Origin: Tigheibacillus halophilus
Lineage (GTDB): Bacteria > Bacillota > Bacilli > Bacillales > Amphibacillaceae
Direction: 5' to 3'
Assembly (NCBI RefSeq): GCF_042683165.1
Contig: NZ_JBHUIZ010000018.1
Span: 1 to 64,000, forward strand
Length of the DNA: 64,000 nt
Under the pieces are notes generated by a model. The model had not been told where the DNA came from, did not search any database, and saw nothing but the letters and a program-made list of their open reading frames with translations. A program made the position numbers and the translations under genes. Below are positions 43,924 to 52,483 of the stretch, piece by piece (position 1 is the stretch's first letter; the number at the start of each line of letters is the position of its first letter).

Positions 43924-45105
43924 ATTGCAGCGCTATTTTCGGGCAGTTATTGTTCATAGAGGAGCTCTATCGCCAATTGCAGCGCCGTTTTCGGAGAGTT
44001 ATTGCTTTTAGAGAAGCTCTATCAACAATTGCAGCGCTATTTTCGGGCAGTTATTGCTTTTAGAGAAGCTCTATCAACAATCGCAGCGCCGTTTTCGGAG
44101 GGTTATAGCTTTTAGAGGAGCTCTATCGCCAATTGCAGCACTGTTTTGTAGAAGTTATTGCTCATAGAGGAGCTCTATCAACAATCGCAGCGCTGTTTTC
44201 GGAGGGTTATTGCTTTTAGAGAAGCTCTATCAACAATTGCAGCGCTGTTTCATGGCAGTTATTGCTTTTAGAGGAGCTCTATCAACAAATGCAGCGCCGT
44301 TTTCGGAGAGTTATTGCTTTTAGAGAAGCTCTATCGCCAATTGCAGCACTGTTTTGTAGAAGTTATTGCTCATAGAGGAGCTCTATCAACAATCGCAGCG
44401 CTGTTTTCGGAAAGTTATTGCTTTTAGAGAAGCTCTATCGCCAATTGCAGCACTGTTTTGTAGAAGTTATTGCTCATAGAGGAGCTCTATCGCCAATTGC
44501 AGCGCCGTTTTCGGAGAGTTATTGCTCATAGAGAAGCTCTATCAACAATCGCAGCGCCGTTTTCGGAGAGTTATAGCTTTTAGAGGAGCTCTATCGCCAA
44601 TTGCAGCGCCGTTTTCGGAGAGTTATTGCTCATAGAGGAGCTCTATCAACAATCGCAGCGCTGTTTTCGGAAAGTTATTGCTTTTAGAGAAGCTCTATCA
44701 CCAATTGCAGCACTGTTTTGTAGAAGTTATTGCTCATAGAGGAGCTCTATCAACAATCGCAGCGCCGTTTCAGGGAAGTTATTGCTTTTAGAGAAGCTCT
44801 ATCAACAATTGCAGCGCTGTTTTCGGAGAGTTATTGCTTTTAGAGAAGCTCTATCGACAATTGCAGCGCTATTTTCGGGAAGTTATTGCTCATAGAGGAG
44901 CTCTATCAACAATCGCAGCGCCGTTTCAGGGCAGTTATTGCTCATAGAGGAGCTCTATCGCCAATTGCAGCGCCATTTCAGGGAAGCTATTGCTCATACA
45001 ACAGCTCTGTCAACAATTACAGCGCTATTTTCAAGAAGTTATCTCCTTTAGACAAGCTCTATCAACAACTACAGCGCATTTCGCAGGAAGTTATTGCTTT
45101 GACAA
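43924..45105 (+). repeat. Tandem 52-bp minisatellite, ~22.7 copies
   Basis: Counting by eye gives 22 units of exactly 52 bp (43924-45067) and a decayed partial 23rd. Each unit begins ATTGCAGCGC or ATCGCAGCGC, continues with a variable GTTTTCGGAGAG-like segment and TTATTGCTT, and ends in TAGAG-rrG-CTCTAT, a small dyad (ATAGAG/CTCTAT), then CAACA or CGCCA. A limited set of variants (e.g. GTTTTGTAGAAG, ATTTTCGGGCAG) recurs in mixed order. 52 is not a multiple of three and no long frame crosses it, so it is noncoding. Units 21-23 diverge at the right edge. Confidence 0.95.
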
Positions 45106-45256
45106 CAGCTAGTTCTGAGGAAGTGTTCTCGGTATGCTCTTATCTATCCGGGGTGTAAATAGTAAATAGTAATTATTAAATATGAAAAGTCAGGAGATGC
45201 AGCTGGTAACGGTCTGCATCTCCTTCTTTTCTACGGCTTTGTCTGGATGCTGGCAA

Positions 45257-45691
45257 TTATTCATCGGCAAGCAATTTGACGTTCACGCGATTTTTTCGGC
45301 TGGTTTCTGATACAAGCCGGTGCAATTTGACATAGACAATGCCGTTTTTGTAGGTTGCTTTTATTTTATCGGAACGGACGGGGAAGGGGAGATGTACTTT
45401 GCGCTCGAACACGCCTTCCGTAATTTCCTGTGTGGATGCAGTATCTTTACCGAGTCCCAGGTCGATCGCACCTTTCAGTTCTAATGTGGCGTAATCAACA
45501 TAAACATCGATATTATCCAGGCTATCCATACCTGGTACATTGATTAAAACGAAAATTTCGTGATCCGTTTGGTACAAATTGATTTGTGGAATGGAGGTTT
45601 TTATAAGGCCATCAAACTGTCCCCAAAAATTTTCACCAAAAAATTGATCCATATTTTTTTTCCAGTCATCCATATGTTCAAAAGGATTCAT
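45257..45691 (-). CDS. Small heat-shock protein, Hsp20 family
   Basis: 144 aa. The alpha-crystallin domain (residues ~45-135) has INLYQTDHEIFVLINVPGMD, YVDYATLELKG, FERKVHLPFPVRSDKIKATY and KNGIVYVKLHR. It is an ATP-independent holdase. ATG 45691 with AGAGGTGG upstream is preferred to GTG 45700. The N-terminal FEHMDDWKKNMDQFFGENFW resembles spore-associated Hsp20/CotM-type proteins, so a forespore role is possible. Confidence 0.9.
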   Translation of the reverse strand: MNPFEHMDDWKKNMDQFFGENFWGQFDGLIKTSIPQINLYQTDHEIFVLINVPGMDSLDNIDVYVDYATLELKGAIDLGLGKDTASTQEITEGVFERKVHLPFPVRSDKIKATYKNGIVYVKLHRLVSETSRKNRVNVKLLADE

Positions 45692-45925
45692 CGTTTCCAC
45701 CTCTTTCCCAACTGATTACATTTATAATATATGCTGTATCTGAAAGTGGGTGCATGCCTATTTGTCGTGTATTAATGGACGCTGTGCATATCTTAAAAAA
45801 TCGGAGCCTGCGTGTTTGGGTAAAAACAGTGGAAGAAGGGTAAAAATATAATGGTTTTGTGTTTTGCGTTTTATCATGTAAATGCGGTATTCTTATAACA
45901 ACTTGAAATGTAGGAGGAGTCGAAA

Positions 45926-46588
45926 TTGCTGTCAAATGCATTGGTGATGGTCGTCATCATTTTGGTTATCAATGTTGTGTATGTATCACTGAACACCGTC
46001 CGAATGATTTTGACGATGAAAGGACGCCGTAATATTGCCGCGTTCCTGAGCATGTTCGAAATTGTAGTATATGTGGTCGGCCTCGGAATGGTGCTGGATA
46101 ATTTGGGGCAGATTCAAAATCTGATTGCATATGCTGTCGGTTTTGGACTTGGCGTCATCACCGGTTCCAAGATTGAAGAGAAGCTGGCACTCGGCTATAT
46201 TACCGTTAATGTGATTACTTCCAATCCGGAACTTGAATTCACGCGCAAATTGCGGGAAAAAGGATATGGAGTAACGAGCTGGCCTGTATATGGGAAAGAA
46301 GGCGGCCGTCTGGCCCTGCAAATATTGACACCAAGAAAATATGAACTCCGATTGTATGAAGCACTGAAAGAAATTGATCCGAAGGCGTTCATCATTGCGT
46401 ATGAACCGAAACAAATATATGGTGGTTTCTGGGTAAAACAGGTGCGCAGAGCACGGCTTTCTAAAAAAGGAAATGTCCCGAAGAATACGGATCTACCAAA
46501 TCCGGAAGAAACGAAGCTGAGCGAGGAACCACTTGGGGATTCGCTTCCTACCAATAGTCAGCCTGGCCAGAGTAAACCGGGAAAATAG
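45926..46588 (+). CDS. yebE: UPF0316/DUF2179 membrane protein YebE
   Basis: 220 aa. Three helices (residues ~5-85) are followed by a cytosolic DUF2179 domain (VNVITSNPELEFTRKLREKG and LYEALKEIDPKAFIIAYEPK). The last ~35 residues are a polar, Pro/Lys/Glu-rich extension. TTG 45926 after TAGGAGGAG is the only good start. In B. subtilis yebE also lies just upstream of purE. Function unknown. Confidence 0.88.
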   Translation: MLSNALVMVVIILVINVVYVSLNTVRMILTMKGRRNIAAFLSMFEIVVYVVGLGMVLDNLGQIQNLIAYAVGFGLGVITGSKIEEKLALGYITVNVITSNPELEFTRKLREKGYGVTSWPVYGKEGGRLALQILTPRKYELRLYEALKEIDPKAFIIAYEPKQIYGGFWVKQVRRARLSKKGNVPKNTDLPNPEETKLSEEPLGDSLPTNSQPGQSKPGK

Positions 46589-46686
46589 AAATGCATCACG
46601 TATAAGAGGTAATCCGAAATTTTTGGTTTGTCTGCCTGGCAACACAGCACGTTCCTTTGGTGAACGAAATGTGTAGAAAACAAATC

Positions 46687-46733
46687 AATGTTCGGTTTTT
46701 GCGTTGACAGCAGATTATCTATTTTGTTATGCT
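46687..46733 (+). promoter_or_regulatory. pur promoter with PurR box
   Basis: AATGTTCGGTTTT (46687-46699) matches the inverted PurBox AWWGTTCGGWWWT at every position. TTGACA (46704) and TATGCT (46728) are 18 bp apart. A degenerate opposing half-site with GAAC (46662-46665) lies upstream, roughly at the spacing PurR uses. It predicts PRPP-sensitive repression. Confidence 0.82.
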
Positions 46734-46758
46734 GTAGTCAGAAAAGTAATTGAATAAC

Positions 46759-46829
46759 GTAACCCATATATTTTCGGAGATATGGTCCGAAAGTTTCTAC
46801 CTGGCGCCGTAAATGCCAGACTATGGGGA
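46759..46829 (+). ncRNA. Purine riboswitch, guanine type, of the pur operon
   Basis: P1 pairs ACCCATA (46762) with TATGGGG (46822). The core is intact: ATATTTTCGGAGATATGG, TTTCTACC, GCGCCGTAAATGC, CAGACTATGG. The discriminator is C (46821), guanine class. Same position as the B. subtilis purE riboswitch. Confidence 0.95.
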
Positions 46830-46997
46830 AGATGATTTGTAAACATGTACTGAATAGGGTGTTTTTCATGAAAAAACGTAAATGGTCATGAAAAACATCT
46901 GGCGGAATAGCTGTATCTTTTTCAGCTGAGCTGCACGACTGTTTACAAGTTTTGGACATTGAATTTTCTGAATGATACTCAGCGTGATTCTATCAGT

Positions 46998-47042
46998 CTA
47001 TCCATCTTCCTCTTTAAAATGGGGAAGTGGGTAGGCTTTTTT
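46998..47042 (+). terminator. Riboswitch-controlled terminator before purE
   Basis: CTATCCATCTTCC pairs with GGAAGTGGGTAG (one bulge), then GCTTTTTT. TTGTAAACA (46837) and TGTTTACAA (46940) can pair over ~100 bases and may form the competing structure. Confidence 0.8.
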
Positions 47043-47073
47043 GTATGCTTGACGACAAGGAGGTTAAAAAGGA

Positions 47074-47565
47074 ATGCCGCAAGTTGGTTTGATTATGGGA
47101 AGTATATCGGATTGGGAAACCATGCAGCATACTGCAGATGTGTTGGATGAGCTTTCCATCAGCTATGAAAAAAATATTATATCCGCACACCGCACCCCGG
47201 ATGATATGGCGCAGTATTCCAAAACTGCCCGGAAAAACGGCCTGAAGGTGATCATTGCTGGAGCGGGTGGTGCCGCACATCTGCCAGGTATGGTAGCAGC
47301 GCAAACCACATTGCCTGTAATTGGCGTACCGGTAGAAAGCAAAGCATTACAAGGCATGGACTCCCTTTTATCGATTGTGCAAATGCCAGCTGGAGTACCG
47401 ACAGCAACCGTCGCTATTGGTAAAGCGGGAGCGGTTAACGCCGGCATATTTGCCGCAGAAATTCTTGGGGCATTTGATAAAGATGTGGCTGCGGCGTTAG
47501 CAAATTACCGCCAGCAAATGAAACAAAAAGTTTCGGAAATGAGGGAGCAGCTTGCAGATAAATAG
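47074..47565 (+). CDS. purE: N5-carboxyaminoimidazole ribonucleotide mutase
   Basis: Converts N5-CAIR to CAIR. GLIMGSISDWETMQHTADVL and the His region YEKNIISAHRTPDDMAQYSK, plus AGGAAHLPGM, are class I PurE. 163 aa is normal. AAGGAGG lies upstream. First gene of the operon; it overlaps purK by 14 bp. Confidence 0.96.
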   Translation: MPQVGLIMGSISDWETMQHTADVLDELSISYEKNIISAHRTPDDMAQYSKTARKNGLKVIIAGAGGAAHLPGMVAAQTTLPVIGVPVESKALQGMDSLLSIVQMPAGVPTATVAIGKAGAVNAGIFAAEILGAFDKDVAAALANYRQQMKQKVSEMREQLADK

Positions 47566-48673
47566 AAAAATCCTACCCCCTCGAACTATTGGCATTATCG
47601 GAGGAGGGCAGCTTGGCAGAATGATGGCACTGGCGGCTAGACAGATGGGCTATAGGATTGCTGTACTTGATCCGACACCAAACTGTCCGACTGCACAAAT
47701 TGCAGATGAACAAATCACTGCACCATATGCCGATGCTGATGCCATTCAGAAATTGACGGACGTGAGTGATGTGGTGACATATGAATTTGAAAATGTCTCC
47801 TTGCAGTCGGCAGTGTATATTGCCTCGAGGGAGAAGCTCCCCCAAGGCAGCAGAGCTTTGGAGGTGACACAGAACAGGGAACTGGAAAAGCAGGTGATGA
47901 CAGAAGCTGGATTGCCTGTCCCGCCGTACGTAATTGTACATGATGAGAGAGAAGTGGCAGAAGCGCTTCAGGCACTGGAGCTGCCAGTGGTATTAAAAAC
48001 CTGCAGTGGTGGTTATGACGGCAAGGGCCAGTTGAAATTGGAAACATGGGAGCAAGCCGATGCAGCAGTGGAATTTGTGGCCCGAAATGGCACCTGTATT
48101 CTGGAGAAGTGGATTTCTTTTGACAAAGAAATCTCTATCGTATTCACCAGAGCCCAGACAGGGGAAATCAGCTTTTTTCCAACTGCAGAAAACGAGCATC
48201 GCAATCATATTCTTTATCGGACGACAGTACCCGCGTCAGTGAGCGGGACGGTTGCAGAAAAGGCTAGAAACGCAGCAGGTATTCTCGCTGAGAAATTGCA
48301 GGTCGTCGGCACATTTGCAATTGAAATGTTCGTAAAAGGTGATGATATTTACCTGAACGAAATGGCACCAAGACCGCATAATTCCGGTCACTATTCGATA
48401 GAAGCCTGCAATATTTCGCAGTTTTCCCAGCATATACGAGCGATTTGCAATTTGCCGTTGATGAAAGTGAAGCTGCTCGAGCCTGCAGTCATGGTCAATA
48501 TATTGGGTCAGGATATGAAGCAGGCATTGGAGCAAATGGAGACGGATGGGGCAGGATATGTGCATATTTACGGCAAAGATAAAGTGAAGGAAAACCGTAA
48601 AATGGGTCATATCACATATACAGCTGAAAGTCTGGAAGCAGTTAAAGAAAAGCAGCATGTACACCAGAAGTAA
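47552..48673 (+). CDS. purK: N5-carboxyaminoimidazole ribonucleotide synthetase
   Basis: An ATP-grasp enzyme making N5-CAIR from AIR, bicarbonate and ATP. IIGGGQLGRMMALAARQMGY (residues ~15-34), TYEFENV, VVLKTCSGGYDGKGQ and LNEMAPRPHNSGHYSIEAC are all present. TTG 47552 follows GAGGGAGC inside purE. 373 aa; the last ~15 residues after RKMGHITYTAES look less conserved than usual, just before the point where four pur genes are missing. Confidence 0.93.
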   Translation: MQINRKILPPRTIGIIGGGQLGRMMALAARQMGYRIAVLDPTPNCPTAQIADEQITAPYADADAIQKLTDVSDVVTYEFENVSLQSAVYIASREKLPQGSRALEVTQNRELEKQVMTEAGLPVPPYVIVHDEREVAEALQALELPVVLKTCSGGYDGKGQLKLETWEQADAAVEFVARNGTCILEKWISFDKEISIVFTRAQTGEISFFPTAENEHRNHILYRTTVPASVSGTVAEKARNAAGILAEKLQVVGTFAIEMFVKGDDIYLNEMAPRPHNSGHYSIEACNISQFSQHIRAICNLPLMKVKLLEPAVMVNILGQDMKQALEQMETDGAGYVHIYGKDKVKENRKMGHITYTAESLEAVKEKQHVHQK

Positions 48674-48795
48674 AATCTGCATGAGCAACATACGGAAATT
48701 CACTAAAATGCTTCATTTGCCAGCAGTGTTAAATTATAGCTTCATTTGATAAAAAAAGCCTGAACAAATTTCAGCCTAATGGAGGGGAACTGCAC
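48674..48795. other. Short gap where purB-purC-purS-purQ are expected
   Basis: Only 122 bp separate purK and purL. There is no remnant of purB, purC, purS or purQ. An AGCCTGAACAAATTTCAGCCT-like symmetry near 48758-48778 and the purL ribosome binding site GGAGGGG are the only features. B. subtilis has these four genes here, so this is a clean deletion or a relocation. Confidence 0.7.
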
Positions 48796-51024
48796 ATGGA
48801 AACCAAGGTTTATCCAACTGCAAGCCAGATTGAACAAGAGCAATTATATCGTGAAATGGGATTGACGGAAGAGGAATATGTCTTAGCTAAAAAAATGCTT
48901 GGGCGCCTGCCGAATTTTACAGAAACAGGAATTTTCGCTGTCATGTGGTCAGAGCATTGCAGCTATAAGACGTCAAAACCATTGCTGAAGCGTTTTCCAA
49001 CGAGGGGAAAGCAAGTGCTGCAAGGTCCTGGAGAAGGTGCTGGCGTGGTAGACATTGGTGATAATCAGGCAGTGGTCTTTAAAATAGAAAGCCATAATCA
49101 TCCAAGTGCGGTGGAACCATTTGAAGCTGCGGCAACAGGAGTTGGCGGTATTGTGAGGGATGTTTTCTCCATGGGTGCTAAGCCGATCGCTTCATTGAAT
49201 TCGCTGCGGTTTGGCAAACTGGATAATCCACAAACCCAACATTTATTTAAAGAAGTTATTCGTGGCATCGCCCATTACGGCAATACGATTGAAGTTCCAA
49301 CGGTTGGCGGCGAGGTGCAATTCGACGGGTGCTATGAAGGTAACCCGCTGGTGAATGCAATGGTAGTCGGCTTGATTGATCATCAAGATATGCAAAAGGG
49401 AGTCGCTTCAGGCATTGGCAATCTTGTTTTGTATGCTGGGGGTTCGACTGGTCTGGACGGTATCCATGGGGCGACTTTTGCCTCGGATGACTTGGCGGAA
49501 GGAGAAAATGACAGCAGTGCGGTAGCGATTGGCAACCCAGAATTGGAGAAAAGACTGATTGCGGCTTGCCTGGAAGCTGTACAATCCGACGCTTTAATCG
49601 GTATGCAGGATATGGGGGCAGCAGGACTGACTTCATCAGCAAGTGAAATGGCAAGTAAAGCAGGTACCGGTATCGAAATGAATCTTGACCTCGTCCCGCA
49701 ACTGGAAAAAAACATGACTGCATATGAACTGATGCTTTCTGAGTCACAGGAAAGGATGCTGCTTGTGGTTGCTAAAGGGCGCGAACAGGAAATCATCGAC
49801 ATTTTCTCCAAATATGATGTATTGACGGCAGTTGTCGGTGAAGTGATTGAAGAGCGTGTCCTTCGTTTGAAGCAGCATGGCCAGCTCCAGGCTGAGATTC
49901 CAGTAGACGCACTCGCTGAGGATGCTCCGGTTTATCATTTGCCTGCAAAAGAGGCTGCATACTATCAAACTTTCCAGCAAATGAAACAGGAAATACCTCC
50001 TGTTGCAGATTATACGAAAACATTGAAACAACTCTTGCAGCAACCGACTATCGCCAGCAAAAAGTGGGCGTTTTCCCAGTTCGAAACTGGCACGGATAAA
50101 CAAACAATCGCGGGGCCAGGGGCAGATGCAGCGATTGTTAAGATTGAAGGTAAAGAAAAAGCGATCGCTATCACAACAGACTGCAATTCACGATATATTT
50201 ATCTGGATCCAAAAGCTGGCGGAAAAATCTCGGTTTCAGAAGCTGCGAGAAATATCGTTGCCTCTGGCGCGAAACCATTGGCGATTACGGATGGTCTGAA
50301 TTACGGAAATCCAACGAACCCGGAAATATATTGGCAGATGGAACAAAGTGTCGCGGGGATTAGTGAAGCTTGTGAAACACTGGGTACACCAGTGATTAGC
50401 GGAAATGTATCTTTGTACAATCAATCGCAGGGGAAAGCGATTTTTCCTACACCTGTCATTGGAATGGTCGGACTATTTGAATCATTGGACCATATCACGC
50501 CGAACCATTTCCAGCATGCCGGTGATCTCATCTATTTGATTGGTGAGACCAAAGCGGAATTTGGCGGCACGGAGCTGCAATATTTGTTAGAAGGGTCGTA
50601 CTCTGGGAAGGCGCCTGAAATCGACTTACAAGTGGAAAAGAAAAATCAGGAGGGTCTGTTGGCCGTAATTCAAGGTGGTATGATCACTTCTGCTCATGAT
50701 GTGGCAGAGGGAGGTATAGCAGTCGCGCTTGCTGAAAGTTTGTTCTCCAACAACGATCTCGGTGCAGAGGTCAGTTTGCAAGGTGATATGACGACAGCAT
50801 TATTTAGTGAGTCACAGTCGCGCTTTATTGTCACGATCGCTGTGGATCATCAAGCAGAGGCGGAAGCTCTGTTACCAAATGCGACACGAATCGGCCGAGT
50901 CACTGATTGCGGAAATTTGACTGTGTTGAATGGAAAAGAAACTATTATCAGTGAGAAGGCTGTCGAATTGCAGGATTTGTACGAAAGCGCGATTGAAGAG
51001 AAGTTCGATAAAGTACAACTTTAA
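48796..51024 (+). CDS. purL: Phosphoribosylformylglycinamidine synthase II (small PurL)
   Basis: 742 aa, the small PurL that makes FGAM from FGAR, ATP and ammonia. MWSEHCSYKTSKPLLKRFPT, IESHNHPSAVEPFEAAATGV, GGIVRDVFSMGAKPIA and DMGAAGLTSSASEMASKAGT are intact. Small PurL normally works as a complex with PurS and the glutaminase PurQ, neither of which is encoded in this operon. The sequence shows no sign of decay. Confidence 0.95.
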   Translation: METKVYPTASQIEQEQLYREMGLTEEEYVLAKKMLGRLPNFTETGIFAVMWSEHCSYKTSKPLLKRFPTRGKQVLQGPGEGAGVVDIGDNQAVVFKIESHNHPSAVEPFEAAATGVGGIVRDVFSMGAKPIASLNSLRFGKLDNPQTQHLFKEVIRGIAHYGNTIEVPTVGGEVQFDGCYEGNPLVNAMVVGLIDHQDMQKGVASGIGNLVLYAGGSTGLDGIHGATFASDDLAEGENDSSAVAIGNPELEKRLIAACLEAVQSDALIGMQDMGAAGLTSSASEMASKAGTGIEMNLDLVPQLEKNMTAYELMLSESQERMLLVVAKGREQEIIDIFSKYDVLTAVVGEVIEERVLRLKQHGQLQAEIPVDALAEDAPVYHLPAKEAAYYQTFQQMKQEIPPVADYTKTLKQLLQQPTIASKKWAFSQFETGTDKQTIAGPGADAAIVKIEGKEKAIAITTDCNSRYIYLDPKAGGKISVSEAARNIVASGAKPLAITDGLNYGNPTNPEIYWQMEQSVAGISEACETLGTPVISGNVSLYNQSQGKAIFPTPVIGMVGLFESLDHITPNHFQHAGDLIYLIGETKAEFGGTELQYLLEGSYSGKAPEIDLQVEKKNQEGLLAVIQGGMITSAHDVAEGGIAVALAESLFSNNDLGAEVSLQGDMTTALFSESQSRFIVTIAVDHQAEAEALLPNATRIGRVTDCGNLTVLNGKETIISEKAVELQDLYESAIEEKFDKVQL

Positions 51025-51087
51025 CATGCTGGAATGGATTTAACCGAAAACTTTCCCATTCAGAACAAAAGCAAAAAGCGAGGCGAC

Positions 51088-52461
51088 ATGATGTTTGGAA
51101 TATGGGGACATGAAAAAGCAGCGGAAATAACGTACTATGCTTTGCATGCCTTGCAGCACCGGGGACAGGATGGTGCGGGGATTGTCGCTTGCGGCGGCGA
51201 AGCGTGGCAAATTCATAAAGATGTTGGGTTGTTGAATGATGTTTTCAGCCGGGGTGAATTAGACAGGCTGGCAGGTCAAAATGCAATTGGACAGATACAC
51301 TATGCTATCAACGGCAATCAAGGCTTCGATAATGTGCAGCCGCATCTTTTTCAATCGCAAAAAGAAAGTATGGCTATCGTTCATAGTGGTAATATCATGA
51401 ACGCCCATGCGTTGCGGGGAGAATTGGAAGCATCAGGAAGCATTTTCCAGACGGATGCTGATACGGAGCTGCTGGCGCATTTGATCAGACGTCATGGAGC
51501 GGTTGTGAACGAGGCCGCTATAGCAGACGCGCTTGGTAAAATTATTGGGGCCTACGCTTTTATGTTAATGACAGAGGATTGCATGTATATCGCGCTGGAT
51601 CCACAAGGCATCCGGCCATTGACAATCGGCAGACTGCAGGACGCATATGTCGTTTCTTCAGAATCCTGTGCATTCGATTTGATTGGTGCACAAAAAATAT
51701 TCGAAGTGCAGCCAGGGGATCTGATACGAATTGATGCTGCAGGCTGGCAGCGAAAAGCGGTTATACCATCTGAACGGCAGCGCTTATGCGCCATGGAGTA
51801 TGTGTATTTTTCGCGGCCGGATAGTGATTTACAGCATATTAATGTCCATGCTGCGAGGAAGCGCATGGGCATGCAACTTGCAGAAGAAGCAGCCGTTCGG
51901 GCAGATGTCGTGACTGGTGTACCGGATTCCAGTATTTCAGCTGCAATCGGATATGCAGAGGCAAGTCACCTTCCTTATGAAATCGGTTTGATCAAGAACC
52001 GTTATGTCGGGCGGACGTTTATCAAACCCTCTCAAGAATTACGTGAACAAGGGGTTAAAATGAAGCTATCTCCTGTAAAAGGCATCGTCGCAGGAAAGAG
52101 AGTCGTCATGGTCGATGATTCCATTGTCAGAGGAACGACGTCAAAAAAAATAGTCAGGATGCTGAAGGAGGCTGGCGCAGCAGAGGTGCACGTCAGGATT
52201 GCTTCACCTCCGGTTAAACACCCATGTTATTATGGTATCGACATGTCGACAACAGAGGAATTATTTGCTGCAAATCACACATTAGATGGCATGTGTGAAG
52301 CAATCGGTGCAGACAGTCTGGCTTATTTATCTCCGGAAGGTTTGGAAAAGGCTATCATTGCTGCCAAAAAAAATCCCGATAAGGGTATATGCAATGCATG
52401 CTTTACAGGCAATTACCCAGTCGGGGCAGACATACTGCTGCAAGAAAAAGTACGATCATAA
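51088..52461 (+). CDS. purF: Amidophosphoribosyltransferase with degenerate glutaminase domain
   Basis: First committed step, PRPP to phosphoribosylamine. The PRTase half is intact: VVMVDDSIVRGTTS, KNRYVGRTFIKPSQ. Fe-S Cys residues are kept in CAMEYVYFSRPDS, HPCYYGID and CNACFTGNYP. The glutaminase half aligns from FGIWGH onward, but the CGVFGIWGH nucleophile Cys is absent (sequence is GDMMFGIWGH). The RYxT Arg is His (51298-51300) and the HNGN Asn is Ser (51385-51387). Start is uncertain: ATG 51088/51091 with weak GCGAGG, or ATG 51034 without a site; neither supplies a Cys. Confidence 0.88.
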   Translation: MMFGIWGHEKAAEITYYALHALQHRGQDGAGIVACGGEAWQIHKDVGLLNDVFSRGELDRLAGQNAIGQIHYAINGNQGFDNVQPHLFQSQKESMAIVHSGNIMNAHALRGELEASGSIFQTDADTELLAHLIRRHGAVVNEAAIADALGKIIGAYAFMLMTEDCMYIALDPQGIRPLTIGRLQDAYVVSSESCAFDLIGAQKIFEVQPGDLIRIDAAGWQRKAVIPSERQRLCAMEYVYFSRPDSDLQHINVHAARKRMGMQLAEEAAVRADVVTGVPDSSISAAIGYAEASHLPYEIGLIKNRYVGRTFIKPSQELREQGVKMKLSPVKGIVAGKRVVMVDDSIVRGTTSKKIVRMLKEAGAAEVHVRIASPPVKHPCYYGIDMSTTEELFAANHTLDGMCEAIGADSLAYLSPEGLEKAIIAAKKNPDKGICNACFTGNYPVGADILLQEKVRS

Positions 52462-52483
52462 CAGAGGAAATCAGGAGGAACCA

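Noticed and set aside
43924..45105. CRISPR array
   Set aside because: Units are contiguous 52-bp repeats with no unique spacers, variants recur in several units, and no cas genes are near.
44886..45158. 90-aa open frame within the repeat array
   Set aside because: It is an accident of the 52-bp period; no ribosome binding site, and the protein would be out-of-register repeat translation.
52286..52483. 66-residue N-terminal extension of PurM
   Set aside because: The extension is the purF 3' end in another frame; AGGAGG before ATG 52484 and the YKDAGVDV start fit PurM.
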